Assembly: GCF_049319665.1 (NCBI RefSeq)
Contig: NZ_JBMOUD010000007.1
Location: forward strand, 62,001-126,000
Direction of reading: 5' to 3'
Length of the DNA: 64,000 bases
DNA from: JBMOUD01 sp049319665
GTDB taxonomy: Bacteria > Pseudomonadota > Gammaproteobacteria > Enterobacterales > Enterobacteriaceae
This document shows, piece by piece, positions 36,116 to 46,021 of this stretch. Numbering within the stretch: position 1 is the stretch's first letter; each line of letters starts with the position of its first letter. The notes below the pieces were generated by a model, which did not search any database, was not told the origin of the DNA, and saw only the letters and a list, made by a program, of their open reading frames with translations. The translations under genes and the position numbers were made by a program.

Positions 36116-37393
36116 TTATTCTCTCCCTACTCGAAGGGTGTCGTCACGCTGCGCATCGGCGCGGCGTTGATCCATGACACTGCCAGAGGAACGGGAACCG
36201 CTGTTGCTGGCACTGCTATTTTTATTGCTACCAGATGATGAAGGGCGCAACAGATTCACGCTTGGATCTTCATTATCATTAGCAGGCGCTTTGGCACCAC
36301 CGCGCAGGATTTGATCCAGTGGTAACACGGTCAGATTACTCCCCGTATTATTGATCAACACCTTGCGGGTATGACTCAGCACTTTCTGCATGGTTTCGAT
36401 ATACAGACGCTCACGAGTGATTTGTGGCGCGGCTTTATATTCCGGCAACAGTTCAGCAAAACGAGCGACTTCACCCTGCGCTTCTAGCACAGTACGATCT
36501 TTATAAGCTTTCGCATCTTCCAACTTACGCTGTGCTTCACCATTAGCCAGCGGTTGGATCTGGTTGGCATAAGCTTCTGCTTCACGGATATATTGCTGTT
36601 CTTTCTCACGTGCAGCGATCGCGTTATCGAAGGCAGCTTTCACTTCCTCCGGTGGACGTGCCGTCTGGAAGTTGACGTCCTGAACCGTGATACCCATATG
36701 ATAAGGACGAATTGTCTCTTCCAACACGCGCTGCGTTTCGCTACGCACGGTGGTACGACCTTCGGTGAGGATCTTATCCATGGTGTTTTTACCGATGACA
36801 CCACGCAAAGCACTGTCGGTTGCCTGGCTCAGACTATCGTCTGGATTAGCAACGCTAAACAGGTAAGCTTCTGGATCTGTCACGCGGTATTGGACGTTCA
36901 TCTCAACGCGTACGACGTTTTCATCAGAGGTCAACATCACGCCAGAGGCAGCCAATTCACGCACGGATTCAACGTTAACCGCACGTACCTTATCAATAAA
37001 GGTTGGTTTCCAGTTCAAACCCGGCTGCACCAGATGGCTGAATTTACCAAAACGGGTAACGACACCACGCTCGGCTTCTTTAATGGTATAAAAACCACTT
37101 GCAGCCCAAATCACCACCACTGCCGCAACGGCAATGCCAATAATCTTGCTACCTGAACCTTTATGCTGCTCGCCAGTACCGCCAGTTCCATTACCAGAAC
37201 CTTTACCACCGAAGTCGCTCAGCTTTTTACTTAATTTACGAAAGATATCATCAAGATCTGGCGGCCCTTGTTCCCGGCCACCTTTGTTATTATTTCCACC
37301 AGAATTATTTCCACCAGAGTTGCCGCCATTATTATTGCTGCTGCCCCAGGGGTCGCGGTCCTGTCCGTTATTACCGGGCTGATTCCACGCCAT
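36116..37393 (-). CDS. hflK: HflK, SPFH protein controlling FtsH protease
   Basis: A 425-residue partner of HflC. The cytosolic N-terminus is rich in glycine and asparagine (residues ~8-40 and 60-80). A membrane helix lies at ~83-103, followed by the SPFH domain (EAERGVVTRFGKFSHLVQPGLNW), the helical cage region and a serine-rich C-terminal tail. Part of hflX-hflK-hflC; 33 bases follow hflX. Confidence 0.97.
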   Translation of the reverse strand: MAWNQPGNNGQDRDPWGSSNNNGGNSGGNNSGGNNNKGGREQGPPDLDDIFRKLSKKLSDFGGKGSGNGTGGTGEQHKGSGSKIIGIAVAAVVVIWAASGFYTIKEAERGVVTRFGKFSHLVQPGLNWKPTFIDKVRAVNVESVRELAASGVMLTSDENVVRVEMNVQYRVTDPEAYLFSVANPDDSLSQATDSALRGVIGKNTMDKILTEGRTTVRSETQRVLEETIRPYHMGITVQDVNFQTARPPEEVKAAFDNAIAAREKEQQYIREAEAYANQIQPLANGEAQRKLEDAKAYKDRTVLEAQGEVARFAELLPEYKAAPQITRERLYIETMQKVLSHTRKVLINNTGSNLTVLPLDQILRGGAKAPANDNEDPSVNLLRPSSSGSNKNSSASNSGSRSSGSVMDQRRADAQRDDTLRVGRE

Positions 37394-37426
37394 GTTATAG
37401 CTCCATTATTCTATGATTGGTGTTCT

Positions 37427-38731
37427 TCAAACTATGTCAGACAGAGTCGTGTTACGGATAAATCCGGTGAGTTCCTGCTCTTGTTTACAAAGACGACGCC
37501 AGTCGACAATGGGCATTCGCACCATTAACCCAATACTACCGTCCTCTTCAATCCACTCTTTCTCAATAGCCTGAAGCTGGTAAAAACGGCTACGAAGGCG
37601 ACCTGCATCTGGCGGTAAACGCAATTCATATTGCGCGATTTCGCCAGAAAGACGCTCCGTCAATGCCTGAAATAACAACGGGATACCTTCACCGGTCACA
37701 GCTGAAAGCCAGACTCTAATCGGTAAATTCTCTTCGTTGCGGTCGATACGCGGGACAAAATTATCCAACATATCTATTTTATTCATCACTAACAGCGCAG
37801 GAATTTCATCTGCTTCAATCTCTGCCAGCACCGTATTCACCGCATCAATATTTTCCTCGACGCGAATATCCGCTGCATCAATCACATGCATTAACAGAGA
37901 TGCCTGTCGGGTTTCCTGCAATGTTGCTTTAAAAGCAGCAACTAAATCATGGGGCAGGTGACGAATAAACCCTACGGTATCTGCCAGCACTGTTTCACTT
38001 ACATCTGCGACGTTAATACGGCGCAGTGTTGGGTCCAGCGTGGCAAACAACTGATCGGCCACATACACATCGGCCTCAGTAAGACGGTTGAAAAGCGTGG
38101 ACTTACCGGCATTGGTGTAACCCACCAATGATACCGTCGGTATATCTGCACGCACTCGCGAACGACGCCCCTGCTCGCGTTGTTTAGCAACGCGCTCAAG
38201 GCGATTTAAAATCAGAGTGATACGGTCGCGCAGTAAACGACGGTCAGTTTCAAGCTGTGTTTCGCCAGGACCACGGGCACCGATGCCCCCACCTTGACGC
38301 TCAAGGTGCGTCCAACCACGCACTAATCGGGTAGCGATATGGCGTAATTGCGCCAATTCTACTTGTAGCTTACCTTCATGAGTTCGGGCGCGCTGGGCAA
38401 AAATATCCAGGATCAGTCCAGTACGATCAACCACGCGACATTCGCACAAACTTTCCAGGTTTCTTTCCTGGCCAGGTGTTAAGGCGTGATCAAACAGGAT
38501 GACAGATGCGCCTGTTGCTTTAACGGCATCTGCAATTTCTTGGGCTTTTCCTTCGCCGACAAAATATTTAGGGTGCGGAGCCTTGCGGCTTCCGGTGACG
38601 ACTTGTAGCGCCTCAACCCCGGCAGAAGAAACCAGCGACTCGAATTCGCTTAAATCTTCTGTGTTTTTGTCCTGCGAAAAATAGATGTGAACCAGTACGG
38701 CCTGCTCACCGGCTTCATAACGGTCAAACAA
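37427..38731 (-). CDS. hflX: Ribosome-splitting GTPase HflX
   Basis: A 434-residue GTPase that binds and splits stalled or heat-inactivated 70S ribosomes. The N-terminal domain has SSAGVEALQVVTGSRKAPHPKYF and the conserved GPGETQLETDRR linker. The G domain starts at VSLVGYTNAGKSTLFNRL, followed by DTVGFIRHLPHDLVAAFK and NKIDML. The start is TTG at 38731, with GAGAGG eight bases before it, giving the family N-terminus MFDRYEAGEQAVLVHIYF. Confidence 0.96.
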   Translation of the reverse strand: MFDRYEAGEQAVLVHIYFSQDKNTEDLSEFESLVSSAGVEALQVVTGSRKAPHPKYFVGEGKAQEIADAVKATGASVILFDHALTPGQERNLESLCECRVVDRTGLILDIFAQRARTHEGKLQVELAQLRHIATRLVRGWTHLERQGGGIGARGPGETQLETDRRLLRDRITLILNRLERVAKQREQGRRSRVRADIPTVSLVGYTNAGKSTLFNRLTEADVYVADQLFATLDPTLRRINVADVSETVLADTVGFIRHLPHDLVAAFKATLQETRQASLLMHVIDAADIRVEENIDAVNTVLAEIEADEIPALLVMNKIDMLDNFVPRIDRNEENLPIRVWLSAVTGEGIPLLFQALTERLSGEIAQYELRLPPDAGRLRSRFYQLQAIEKEWIEEDGSIGLMVRMPIVDWRRLCKQEQELTGFIRNTTLSDIV

Positions 38732-38829
38732 GCGTGCGACCTCTCAATGTAATAAATAAAGCCAGCGAGGGACGCATAAGTAGTAATGCACTACTTATGG
38801 TCCCCGTCTTGGTTGTACAACGTTGCGCC

Positions 38830-39138
38830 TTATTCGGCGTCATCGCTGTCCTGTTGCGGTTGTTGCTGGGCAGAAGTTGTACCACCGTGGTGGTAGTTGT
38901 TAGTGCCACCGCTGCTCGGATTATTATGATGTGAAACCGCACGGGAAGGCACTACGGTAGAGATAGCGTGTTTATACACCATCTGGCTAACCGTGTTCTT
39001 TAAAAGAATGACAAACTGATCAAAAGACTCAATCTGGCCTTGCAGCTTAATACCATTCACCAAGTAAATAGAAACCGGAACACGTTCACGACGCAATGCG
39101 TTCAGGAACGGATCTTGCAAAGATTGCCCCTTAGCCAT
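38830..39138 (-). CDS. hfq: RNA chaperone Hfq
   Basis: A 102-residue hexameric Sm-like protein that pairs small RNAs with mRNAs. The core is the E. coli sequence: MAKGQSLQDPFLNALRRERV, the Sm1 motif GIKLQGQIESFDQFVILLKN and the Sm2 YKHAISTVVPSR. The C-terminal tail is histidine/asparagine/glutamine-rich and ends in acidic DSDDAE. AAGGAAAAGA precedes the ATG. It lies between miaA and hflX, the conserved arrangement. Confidence 0.99.
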   Translation of the reverse strand: MAKGQSLQDPFLNALRRERVPVSIYLVNGIKLQGQIESFDQFVILLKNTVSQMVYKHAISTVVPSRAVSHHNNPSSGGTNNYHHGGTTSAQQQPQQDSDDAE

Positions 39139-39249
39139 TCTATCTTTTCCTTATTAGTTTGTTGTTTTACTGTGAGCCATAAGCTCGAAAATGAACCACA
39201 TAAAAAATTTGCGCGTTGAGTACTGATCAATTGTACACAATCACCCAAC

Positions 39250-40203
39250 CTATGCACTAACAACCTGAATAACGCGGCTTAACGCTTCGTCTGGTTTCTC
39301 TGTATCCAACCATTCGACGTTATCCCAACCGCGCAACCAAGTCATCTGACGCTTGGCCAGTTGCCGTGTCGCACAAACACCACGATAAACCATTTCATCG
39401 TATCCGATTTCACCAGAAAGATATGACCACATCTGGCGATAACCAACACAACGAACGGAAGGCAAGTCCGTATGCAAATCACCTCGATTAAACAGCGACT
39501 TGGCTTCAGCTTCGAACCCGTTAGCCATCATTTGTTCAAAACGCTGTTCGATACGATGATGCAACAATTCACGACTCGTCGGTGCAATCGCAAATTGATG
39601 AACCTGGTAAGGTAGGGATTCTCCCGAAATTTTAACCAGTTCCGTTAAAGTTTTACCCGAAATATAAAAAACTTCCAGTGCTCTAGACAGTCTCTGTGGA
39701 TCATTAGGATGAATTCTCATTGCCGACGTCGGATCTATTCGGCTTAATTCCTGATGCAAATGCTCCCAACCATGCTCTGCGGCCTGGGCTTCAATACGTT
39801 CACGCACCAGTGGATCGGCCGCGGGTAATGGCGAAAGCCCTTCCAATAACGCTTTGAAATACAACATGGTTCCGCCCACCAGCAGCGGAATTTTGTTCCG
39901 TCCGCTGATCTCGGCCATTTCGCGTAACGCATCACGACGAAAATCAGCCGCAGAATAAGATTGCGCGGGATCAAGAATATCAATCAAGCGATGCGGAGCA
40001 GTGGATAATTCTTCTGGCGTAGGCTTGGCCGTACCAATGTCCATGCCACGATAAATCAACGCAGAGTCGACGCTTATCAGTTCGACAGGAAGATGTTGTT
40101 GCAACGCCATAGCCAACGCAGTTTTACCGGAAGCCGTCGGCCCCATAATAAAAATAGCCGTAGGCAGCGAAGTGTTTTTATTATTTTGTTCAGAATCAAT
40201 CAT
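39250..40203 (-). CDS. miaA: tRNA dimethylallyltransferase MiaA
   Basis: Adds the dimethylallyl group to A37 of tRNAs reading UNN codons. The 317-residue form starts MIDSEQNNK at 40203. It shows the phosphate loop GPTASGKTALAM, DSALIYRGMDIGTAKPT, RLIDILDP and VGGTMLYFKALLEGLSPLP. The ATG overlaps the mutL stop by eight bases, so the two are coupled. Eleven upstream codons in frame lie inside mutL and are not conserved. Confidence 0.96.
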   Translation of the reverse strand: MIDSEQNNKNTSLPTAIFIMGPTASGKTALAMALQQHLPVELISVDSALIYRGMDIGTAKPTPEELSTAPHRLIDILDPAQSYSAADFRRDALREMAEISGRNKIPLLVGGTMLYFKALLEGLSPLPAADPLVRERIEAQAAEHGWEHLHQELSRIDPTSAMRIHPNDPQRLSRALEVFYISGKTLTELVKISGESLPYQVHQFAIAPTSRELLHHRIEQRFEQMMANGFEAEAKSLFNRGDLHTDLPSVRCVGYRQMWSYLSGEIGYDEMVYRGVCATRQLAKRQMTWLRGWDNVEWLDTEKPDEALSRVIQVVSA

Positions 40204-42208
40204 GCTTAAAAGCCGCCAGTGCGGGCTGTAAATCAACAGGTTGCAGAAGTCCGGAAGGCGGTGATTTTACCAATTGTGGGCAAAGTCGCTCCACTTCCGT
40301 GAGTAATTGTATTGCTTGGGAAATTGTCCAGACCTCGTGCTCACTGGCGAGATGGCGAGCTAACCACATAGCTATCGTATCTAACGTGGCAACAATCTCG
40401 GATTGTGGCTCGGTTTTAGGCATAGCTACCGCATCAGGAATCATTTCCTGCTGGGTAGTCAGGTAGCCTAACAGGTCGGGTATCAACTTTTGTAAATTTT
40501 GTTGTCGTAATGGTAAAGGTACCGTGCGAAGCGTCGCTCTTTGATGCTCAAGCAGCATTTCAATGCCCATTTTTTGCAAAAGCGCGTGGTGGCGATTAAA
40601 GGCTGCACTCTCTTCCTTGGTCAGCGTCAACTTAACCGGAATTAACAATGGCTGGGGCTTTAACCCTTGTTCATCAGGCGTGAGTTGCGCCCATTTAAGC
40701 CAGCGTTCTGCCACCGGGAGCGATAACAGTACCAATTTACCGGCACGCTCAAGCAGCGCATAACTCGGCGCACATATTGTCAGCACCCGCCCTAAACTCT
40801 GGCTATGGCCGTCAAGCGCCGCCTCAGAGCTAACACTGCCGCTCGATAATACATTTTGGCGCGGTACCGATGGCGCTGGCATGATTGGAGTCTGGTCGGG
40901 CACCGCTTTGACAGCATGCACCTCAGGTGAAGGACGTAATAAACGCTGGTATAGCTCGCCTTGCGGTTTGCTATAAGGCTCGCCCTCCTGCTTGCCAGTA
41001 TAGCCTGTCGGCGTTTCACGCAAATGACTCACCCGCGATGTATCAGGGAATACATTGGCGCGTTCTGTTCGTGCAGTCGAGCGCTCAGCAGGTTGTGAGA
41101 AATGATTACCACCTGCTGCCTGGCGATTCTCTGGCTGCCAACGCACAACGGGCGTTTCTGCTTCACCACCTAATTTCTCTGGTGATGACGTTTCTGTCAG
41201 CACCGGATTTCCAGCCTGTTGCAGCACAGAAAGTACCGCCTGATAGATAAAATCGTGCACCAAACGCGACTGGTGAAAACGTACCTCGTGTTTAGCAGGA
41301 TGTACATTGACATCAACTTGGTGAGGATCAACATCCAAATAAAGTACAAACGCCGGCTGCTGATCGTCTTTTAACTGCTCCTGATAGGCCTGACGGATGG
41401 CATGGTTGATCAATCGGTCTTTCATCATCCGATTATTCACGTAGCAATACTGCATATCCGTTAACGTGCGCGATCCCACGGGATCGGCCACCCAACCGCG
41501 GATCGCTAAATCACCGTGCTGCCATTCCACTTCAAGCGCATGTTCTACAAAAGCCGTGCTACAGATGCTGGCTAAACGCCGCGAACGTTGGCTTTGGTCT
41601 TTCACCGCCCGATATTGACGCACGAGTTTCCCGTTGTGGCTTAAGTTAATCGCCACATCAAAGCGAGCCAGTGCGATACGCCTCACTATTTCATCAATAT
41701 GCGTGAATTCGGTTTTTTCCGTGCGCATGAATTTGCGTCGTGCTGGCGTGTTGAAAAACAGATCCAGCACTTCCACGGTTGAACCTTGGGGATGCGCCGC
41801 CGGTTTAACCGTCACGGCCATATCGCGCCCTTCGGCATAAGCCTGCCAGGCTTCGGGCTGATCGGCGGTACGCGAGGTCAGGGTCAGGCGAGAAACAGAA
41901 CTGATGCTGGCCAGTGCTTCGCCGCGAAATCCTAGGCTGACAATGGCTTCGAGATCGTCAAGCGAGCTGATTTTACTGGTGGCATGGCGCGCCAACGCCA
42001 GTGCCAACTCATCTTTGCCGATACCGCAGCCGTTATCGCGAATACGGATAAGTTTGGCTCCTCCGCGATCGATTTCAATATCGATACGCGTTGCCCCAGC
42101 GTCCAGGCTATTTTCCACTAACTCTTTCACCACCGAGGCGGGTCTTTCGACAACCTCGCCCGCCGCTATCTGGTTAGCCAGTTGCGGCGGCAGTACCTGG
42201 ATCGGCAT
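40196..42208 (-). CDS. mutL: DNA mismatch repair protein MutL
   Basis: GHKL ATPase that links MutS to MutH and UvrD. The 670-residue product has ATPase motifs at the N-terminus: LVENSLDAGATRIDIE, RIRDNGCGI and TSKISSLDDLEAIVSLGFRGEALASI in parts. A serine/proline/glutamate-rich disordered linker (~335-480) and the C-terminal dimerisation domain follow. No DQHAxxERxxYE-type endonuclease motif is visible, as in other MutH-containing bacteria. It is longer than E. coli MutL, mainly in the linker. Confidence 0.97.
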   Translation of the reverse strand: MPIQVLPPQLANQIAAGEVVERPASVVKELVENSLDAGATRIDIEIDRGGAKLIRIRDNGCGIGKDELALALARHATSKISSLDDLEAIVSLGFRGEALASISSVSRLTLTSRTADQPEAWQAYAEGRDMAVTVKPAAHPQGSTVEVLDLFFNTPARRKFMRTEKTEFTHIDEIVRRIALARFDVAINLSHNGKLVRQYRAVKDQSQRSRRLASICSTAFVEHALEVEWQHGDLAIRGWVADPVGSRTLTDMQYCYVNNRMMKDRLINHAIRQAYQEQLKDDQQPAFVLYLDVDPHQVDVNVHPAKHEVRFHQSRLVHDFIYQAVLSVLQQAGNPVLTETSSPEKLGGEAETPVVRWQPENRQAAGGNHFSQPAERSTARTERANVFPDTSRVSHLRETPTGYTGKQEGEPYSKPQGELYQRLLRPSPEVHAVKAVPDQTPIMPAPSVPRQNVLSSGSVSSEAALDGHSQSLGRVLTICAPSYALLERAGKLVLLSLPVAERWLKWAQLTPDEQGLKPQPLLIPVKLTLTKEESAAFNRHHALLQKMGIEMLLEHQRATLRTVPLPLRQQNLQKLIPDLLGYLTTQQEMIPDAVAMPKTEPQSEIVATLDTIAMWLARHLASEHEVWTISQAIQLLTEVERLCPQLVKSPPSGLLQPVDLQPALAAFKHD

Positions 42209-42248
42209 AACGGCTCCTGAAAAGTTAGGCGTATTACATCATGGCAGT

Positions 42249-43985
42249 TTAAGACTGCGGTATCGTCAGCGTTTGTCCCAATTGGACATCCCCTGACTTC
42301 AAATGGTTCGCCGTTTTAATATCATTCATACTGACCCCATACTTCACGGCAATATCAGATAATGTATCGCCTCGGATCACTTTGTGTTTGGTCGGTTTAG
42401 CGGCCGTCGTTTTTTTAGTACTCGCAGCCGCTTGTGTCGCCGCAGTTCGCGTGGCCGCGGGGACTTTAAGGCGTTGTCCAACCCACACGCCATCTTTTTT
42501 CAGATGATTCAGAGAGCGTAACGCGCTCATGGTCGTGCCATAACGGTTGGCGATACCACCAAGTGTTTCCCCCTGAGTGACCACGTGAATCTGCGTGGCA
42601 CCGGATAATGCTGCCGTAGCTTCAATCGGACCTGGTTGTGACAGGCTAGCGCGAGGCGTATTAGCTACCGCCGCCGCTGATGAAGCCAGCTGCGGGCGGT
42701 TTTCGACCTTTGGGACAGATTGTAACGGATGCGCCAGGAAATAATTGCGCAAGCCTTGGTAAATAGCGTGGGCAATTTTATCCTGGAAGGCACCGCTGCC
42801 AAGCAGCCGCTCCTCATTGGCATTGCTGATAAATCCAGTTTCTACCAGCAGAGATGGAATATCTGGCGAACGCAGGACGCCAAGGCTGGCATGCTCTGGT
42901 TTGCGTTTATGCAAAGAGCCCACGCGATTTAACTCACGTAATACTTTAGTTGCGACGTCATAACCCACTCGCTGAGAATGGCCAAACTGCAGGTCTAGTA
43001 CCGCCTGACTGAGATAAGGATCGGCAGAGGTATTGGCGAGAACATCACCAGCACCGCCTAATAATTCAGACTGTTTCTCATGCTGCTCCAGCCAGTTACC
43101 CATTTCACTATTAGCCCGGCGATTGGAAAGTACCCAAACAGATGCCCCTGTTGCACGGCGATCTGGCGCGGCATCAGCGTGAATAGAAACCAGCACATTG
43201 GCCCCTTTCTTACGCGCCACATCAGAGCGGCCCATTACGGAAATAAAGTAATCGCCATCGCGCGTTAGCACTGGTTTGAACATCGGGTCATGATTAAGTA
43301 ACGCCTGCAATTTTCGAGCAATGGCAATAGTGACGTTTTTCTCTTTCAGACCATGCTGGCCTGAAGCACCGGGGTCTTGCCCACCATGCCCGGCATCAAT
43401 CGCCACAATAACCTGGCTATTAGCCGCTGCATTGTGCGATTTGGCAACAACAGGTGTGCGGGAAAGTGGACCACCGGAAACGGCCGTTGTTTTGTCATCA
43501 TCAGAAGCATTAGCAACCGCTGGCGCAGGAGTTGGTGCAGCAGCCACCGGGGCTGTTACACGTTGAGCCGGGGAGGCATTCACCGCATTCATGGTAAATA
43601 CCACGGTATATTGATTGCCATTTTGTTGCTTGACGGCATTGGTTCTGACTTTTTTGGTCAGTTCAAACACCAACCGCTGGCTGGTGGCATCTTTTGGTGT
43701 ACTGGCGCGAACGCGTTGAACGATATTTTGTCCGTTAAAATTGAGCGGCAAACCATGCATCACACCGCTTTGATTAACATCCATAACGACGCGGTCGGGA
43801 TTATGCAGTGAGAAAAAGGAATACACTGGCGGACCGTCAAAAGTGACGGTCACAATAGACTGCGTCGCTCCATTGGAAACATTGATATTTTTAAGCCCAA
43901 CGGCCAGTGCCGAGGCATTGAAAAAAAGCAATAGCGAGACGACAGCAACTATCGTTATCCACAACCTGTTAACGCGTTCAATCAT
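42249..43985 (-). CDS. amiB: N-acetylmuramoyl-L-alanine amidase AmiB with two LysM domains
   Basis: A periplasmic zinc amidase that splits septal peptidoglycan during cell separation, activated by EnvC. The 578-residue product has a signal peptide (~10-28) and an AMIN domain (~30-130). The Amidase_3 domain (~190-410) carries DAGHGGQDPGASG, VSIHADAA and the C-terminal VETGFISN. Two LysM repeats lie at the C-terminus (HVVTQGETLGGIANRYG and HKVIRGDTLSDIAVKYG). E. coli AmiB has one LysM and is over 100 residues shorter. Seven bases separate it from tsaE. Confidence 0.96.
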   Translation of the reverse strand: MIERVNRLWITIVAVVSLLLFFNASALAVGLKNINVSNGATQSIVTVTFDGPPVYSFFSLHNPDRVVMDVNQSGVMHGLPLNFNGQNIVQRVRASTPKDATSQRLVFELTKKVRTNAVKQQNGNQYTVVFTMNAVNASPAQRVTAPVAAAPTPAPAVANASDDDKTTAVSGGPLSRTPVVAKSHNAAANSQVIVAIDAGHGGQDPGASGQHGLKEKNVTIAIARKLQALLNHDPMFKPVLTRDGDYFISVMGRSDVARKKGANVLVSIHADAAPDRRATGASVWVLSNRRANSEMGNWLEQHEKQSELLGGAGDVLANTSADPYLSQAVLDLQFGHSQRVGYDVATKVLRELNRVGSLHKRKPEHASLGVLRSPDIPSLLVETGFISNANEERLLGSGAFQDKIAHAIYQGLRNYFLAHPLQSVPKVENRPQLASSAAAVANTPRASLSQPGPIEATAALSGATQIHVVTQGETLGGIANRYGTTMSALRSLNHLKKDGVWVGQRLKVPAATRTAATQAAASTKKTTAAKPTKHKVIRGDTLSDIAVKYGVSMNDIKTANHLKSGDVQLGQTLTIPQS

Positions 43986-43992
43986 TACGCCT

Positions 43993-44460
43993 TTATCCTT
44001 GCTTTGCCAGCATCTGTATTATTGTCATTCCGACATCGGAAACCGCTTTAATCGTCGCCAATCTTCCGTGCGGTTGATATTCGAGGGTCAGTTCAAGGTC
44101 AGGTTCAGGCAATACTCCCGCCCCCTGTTGCGGCCACTCGACCAGACAAATGGCATCTTCAGTAAAGTAATCGCGAATCCCCATGAATTCTAGCTCTTCA
44201 GGGTCAGCAAGACGATATAAATCAAAATGATAAACCGACATTGGATGCAATTGATAAGGTTCAACCAGCGTATAGGTTGGGCTTTTTACATTGCCTGCAT
44301 GCCCAAGCGCCTGCAAAAAACCACGGCTGAATGTGGTCTTACCCGCACCTAATTCTCCAAAAAGATGAATTACGGTTGCGCCCTGGCAAGCCTTGGCTAA
44401 GTTGGCCCCGAGTTGCAATGTTGAGGCTTCGTCTGGCAGAGATAAGTTAAGTTGATTCAT
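43993..44460 (-). CDS. tsaE: TsaE, ATPase of the tRNA t6A complex
   Basis: A 155-residue ATPase needed with TsaB and TsaD for threonylcarbamoyl-A37 synthesis in tRNA. The P-loop FGELGAGKTTFSRG lies near residues 32-45, followed by SPTYTLVEPY and the Walker-B-like YHFDLYRL, and EWPQQG. It starts ten bases after nnr, within the nnr-tsaE-amiB run. Confidence 0.96.
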   Translation of the reverse strand: MNQLNLSLPDEASTLQLGANLAKACQGATVIHLFGELGAGKTTFSRGFLQALGHAGNVKSPTYTLVEPYQLHPMSVYHFDLYRLADPEELEFMGIRDYFTEDAICLVEWPQQGAGVLPEPDLELTLEYQPHGRLATIKAVSDVGMTIIQMLAKQG

Positions 44461-44470
44461 TGGGTTATTT

Positions 44471-46021
44471 CTATTTTTTTTGGCCGGGATTAACCCAAGG
44501 GAGAATCTCGGTGATTAAGTCAGTTGCCAACATGCCTCGCGTACCTTGACGCAAAGCGATGCTATCAGCAGCAGCGCCATGTACCAACGTTCCGGCACAA
44601 GCCGCATCATAAAGTGAGTGTTTTTGTGCTAACAGGCTGCCAATAATCCCTGACAGAACATCGCCCATTCCGCCACTGGCCATCCCGGCATTGCCTACAT
44701 CAGCAATCGCCAGTTGCCATTCTTGCTCTGCTACAGCACCTTTGGTGGCAATCTCATTTTGGGCAGCAATCAATGTTCCTGCGCCTTTGAGGACAACCGT
44801 TCCTCCGAAGCGTTCCACCAGCTTCTTGATAGAAAGTAAGCGGTCACTCTCAATATCTTGAATCGAGCATCCCAACAAACGAGCCGCTTCACCAGGATGT
44901 GGCGTTAAGACGCGATTTTGCCGCTTCTGCGGGCTTTTTGCCAGCATGTTAAGCGCATCTGCATCCCATAATGCGGGTTTTTCGCTATTTGCGACCTGTT
45001 GATAAGCTGATTTCCCCCACTCACCTTGACCTAGCCCCGGCCCGATAACGATGGCGGTTGCCCACTGAATCCCGGCTGACAGTGCGGCATCATTTAGTGT
45101 TTCAACCATCAGCTCGGGACAAGCAGTAAGCATCGGGCCGGCGTGTTTCTGGTGAGTAAGTACTCGCACCAAACCGGCTCCCGCGCGCAGTGCCGCTTCG
45201 CCAGCCATGCGAATCGCGCCAGCAAAACCAATATCGCCACCGATTAACAATAAACGCCCGTGTTCACCTTTATGTGAACAAGGACGGCGAGGCGCAAACC
45301 AACGGTTAATATGTTGAGCATCAAGACGTTGTAATAAAGCGGGATGGTGCCGTAACCAGCTTTCAAGCCCCAACGAATCATAGTGTAGCGTACCAACATA
45401 ATCCCGTGCTTGCCCGGTCAACAAGCCCGGTTTTAGTGCTAGAAAGCAGGTCGTTAAATTGGCATAAACCACCCGACCTGCAGCTACGCCAGTTTCAGCA
45501 GCCAGCCCGGAAGGAATATCCAATGCAACAACAGGCGCGGCATGACGGTTAATCGCCGCAATTAATTGATCGTACGGCGCACGCGCAGCCGAAGACAGCC
45601 CGGTACCTAACAATGCATCAATAATTAAATCAACAGACGGCGGCCACTCGCTGCTGCTTTCACCGACTTGCCCTCCGCTTTCCAACCAGGCATCGCGGGC
45701 GCGCTGCGCTTCTTCTGGCAGTGGTTTATCTTGGTTAACGGCCAATAGCGTCACGTTCAAACCGGCCTGTTTCGCCAAGCGAGCGAGTTCATAGCCGTCT
45801 CCGCCGTTATTACCGTGGCCACAAAGTATCAGCCAATGATGAGCGTTGGGAAACGTGCGTTGCGCATGGGTAAAAGCGGCAGCGGCAGCTCGTTGCATTA
45901 ATACAAACAACGAAATACCGGTTTCTTGTGCCGCACGACGCTCTGCTTGACGCACCCAGTCTGCAGAGTAGACAGACTGTGGTAAACTTGTCGCGTTGTG
46001 TTTTTCACTTTGGTTAGCCAT
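44471..46021 (-). CDS. nnr: Bifunctional NAD(P)H-hydrate epimerase / ADP-dependent dehydratase Nnr
   Basis: Repairs hydrated NAD(P)H. The 516-residue protein has a YjeF_N epimerase domain (~20-215, with LCGHGNNGGDGYELARL). The C-terminal ribokinase-like dehydratase domain (~235-510) shows HKGEHGRLLLIGG, TPHPGEAARLLG and GNAGMASGGMGDVLSG. The start at 46021 gives MANQSEK; its ATG and that of queG on the other strand share two bases (sequence CATG). Longer starts would run into queG. Confidence 0.95.
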   Translation of the reverse strand: MANQSEKHNATSLPQSVYSADWVRQAERRAAQETGISLFVLMQRAAAAAFTHAQRTFPNAHHWLILCGHGNNGGDGYELARLAKQAGLNVTLLAVNQDKPLPEEAQRARDAWLESGGQVGESSSEWPPSVDLIIDALLGTGLSSAARAPYDQLIAAINRHAAPVVALDIPSGLAAETGVAAGRVVYANLTTCFLALKPGLLTGQARDYVGTLHYDSLGLESWLRHHPALLQRLDAQHINRWFAPRRPCSHKGEHGRLLLIGGDIGFAGAIRMAGEAALRAGAGLVRVLTHQKHAGPMLTACPELMVETLNDAALSAGIQWATAIVIGPGLGQGEWGKSAYQQVANSEKPALWDADALNMLAKSPQKRQNRVLTPHPGEAARLLGCSIQDIESDRLLSIKKLVERFGGTVVLKGAGTLIAAQNEIATKGAVAEQEWQLAIADVGNAGMASGGMGDVLSGIIGSLLAQKHSLYDAACAGTLVHGAAADSIALRQGTRGMLATDLITEILPWVNPGQKK

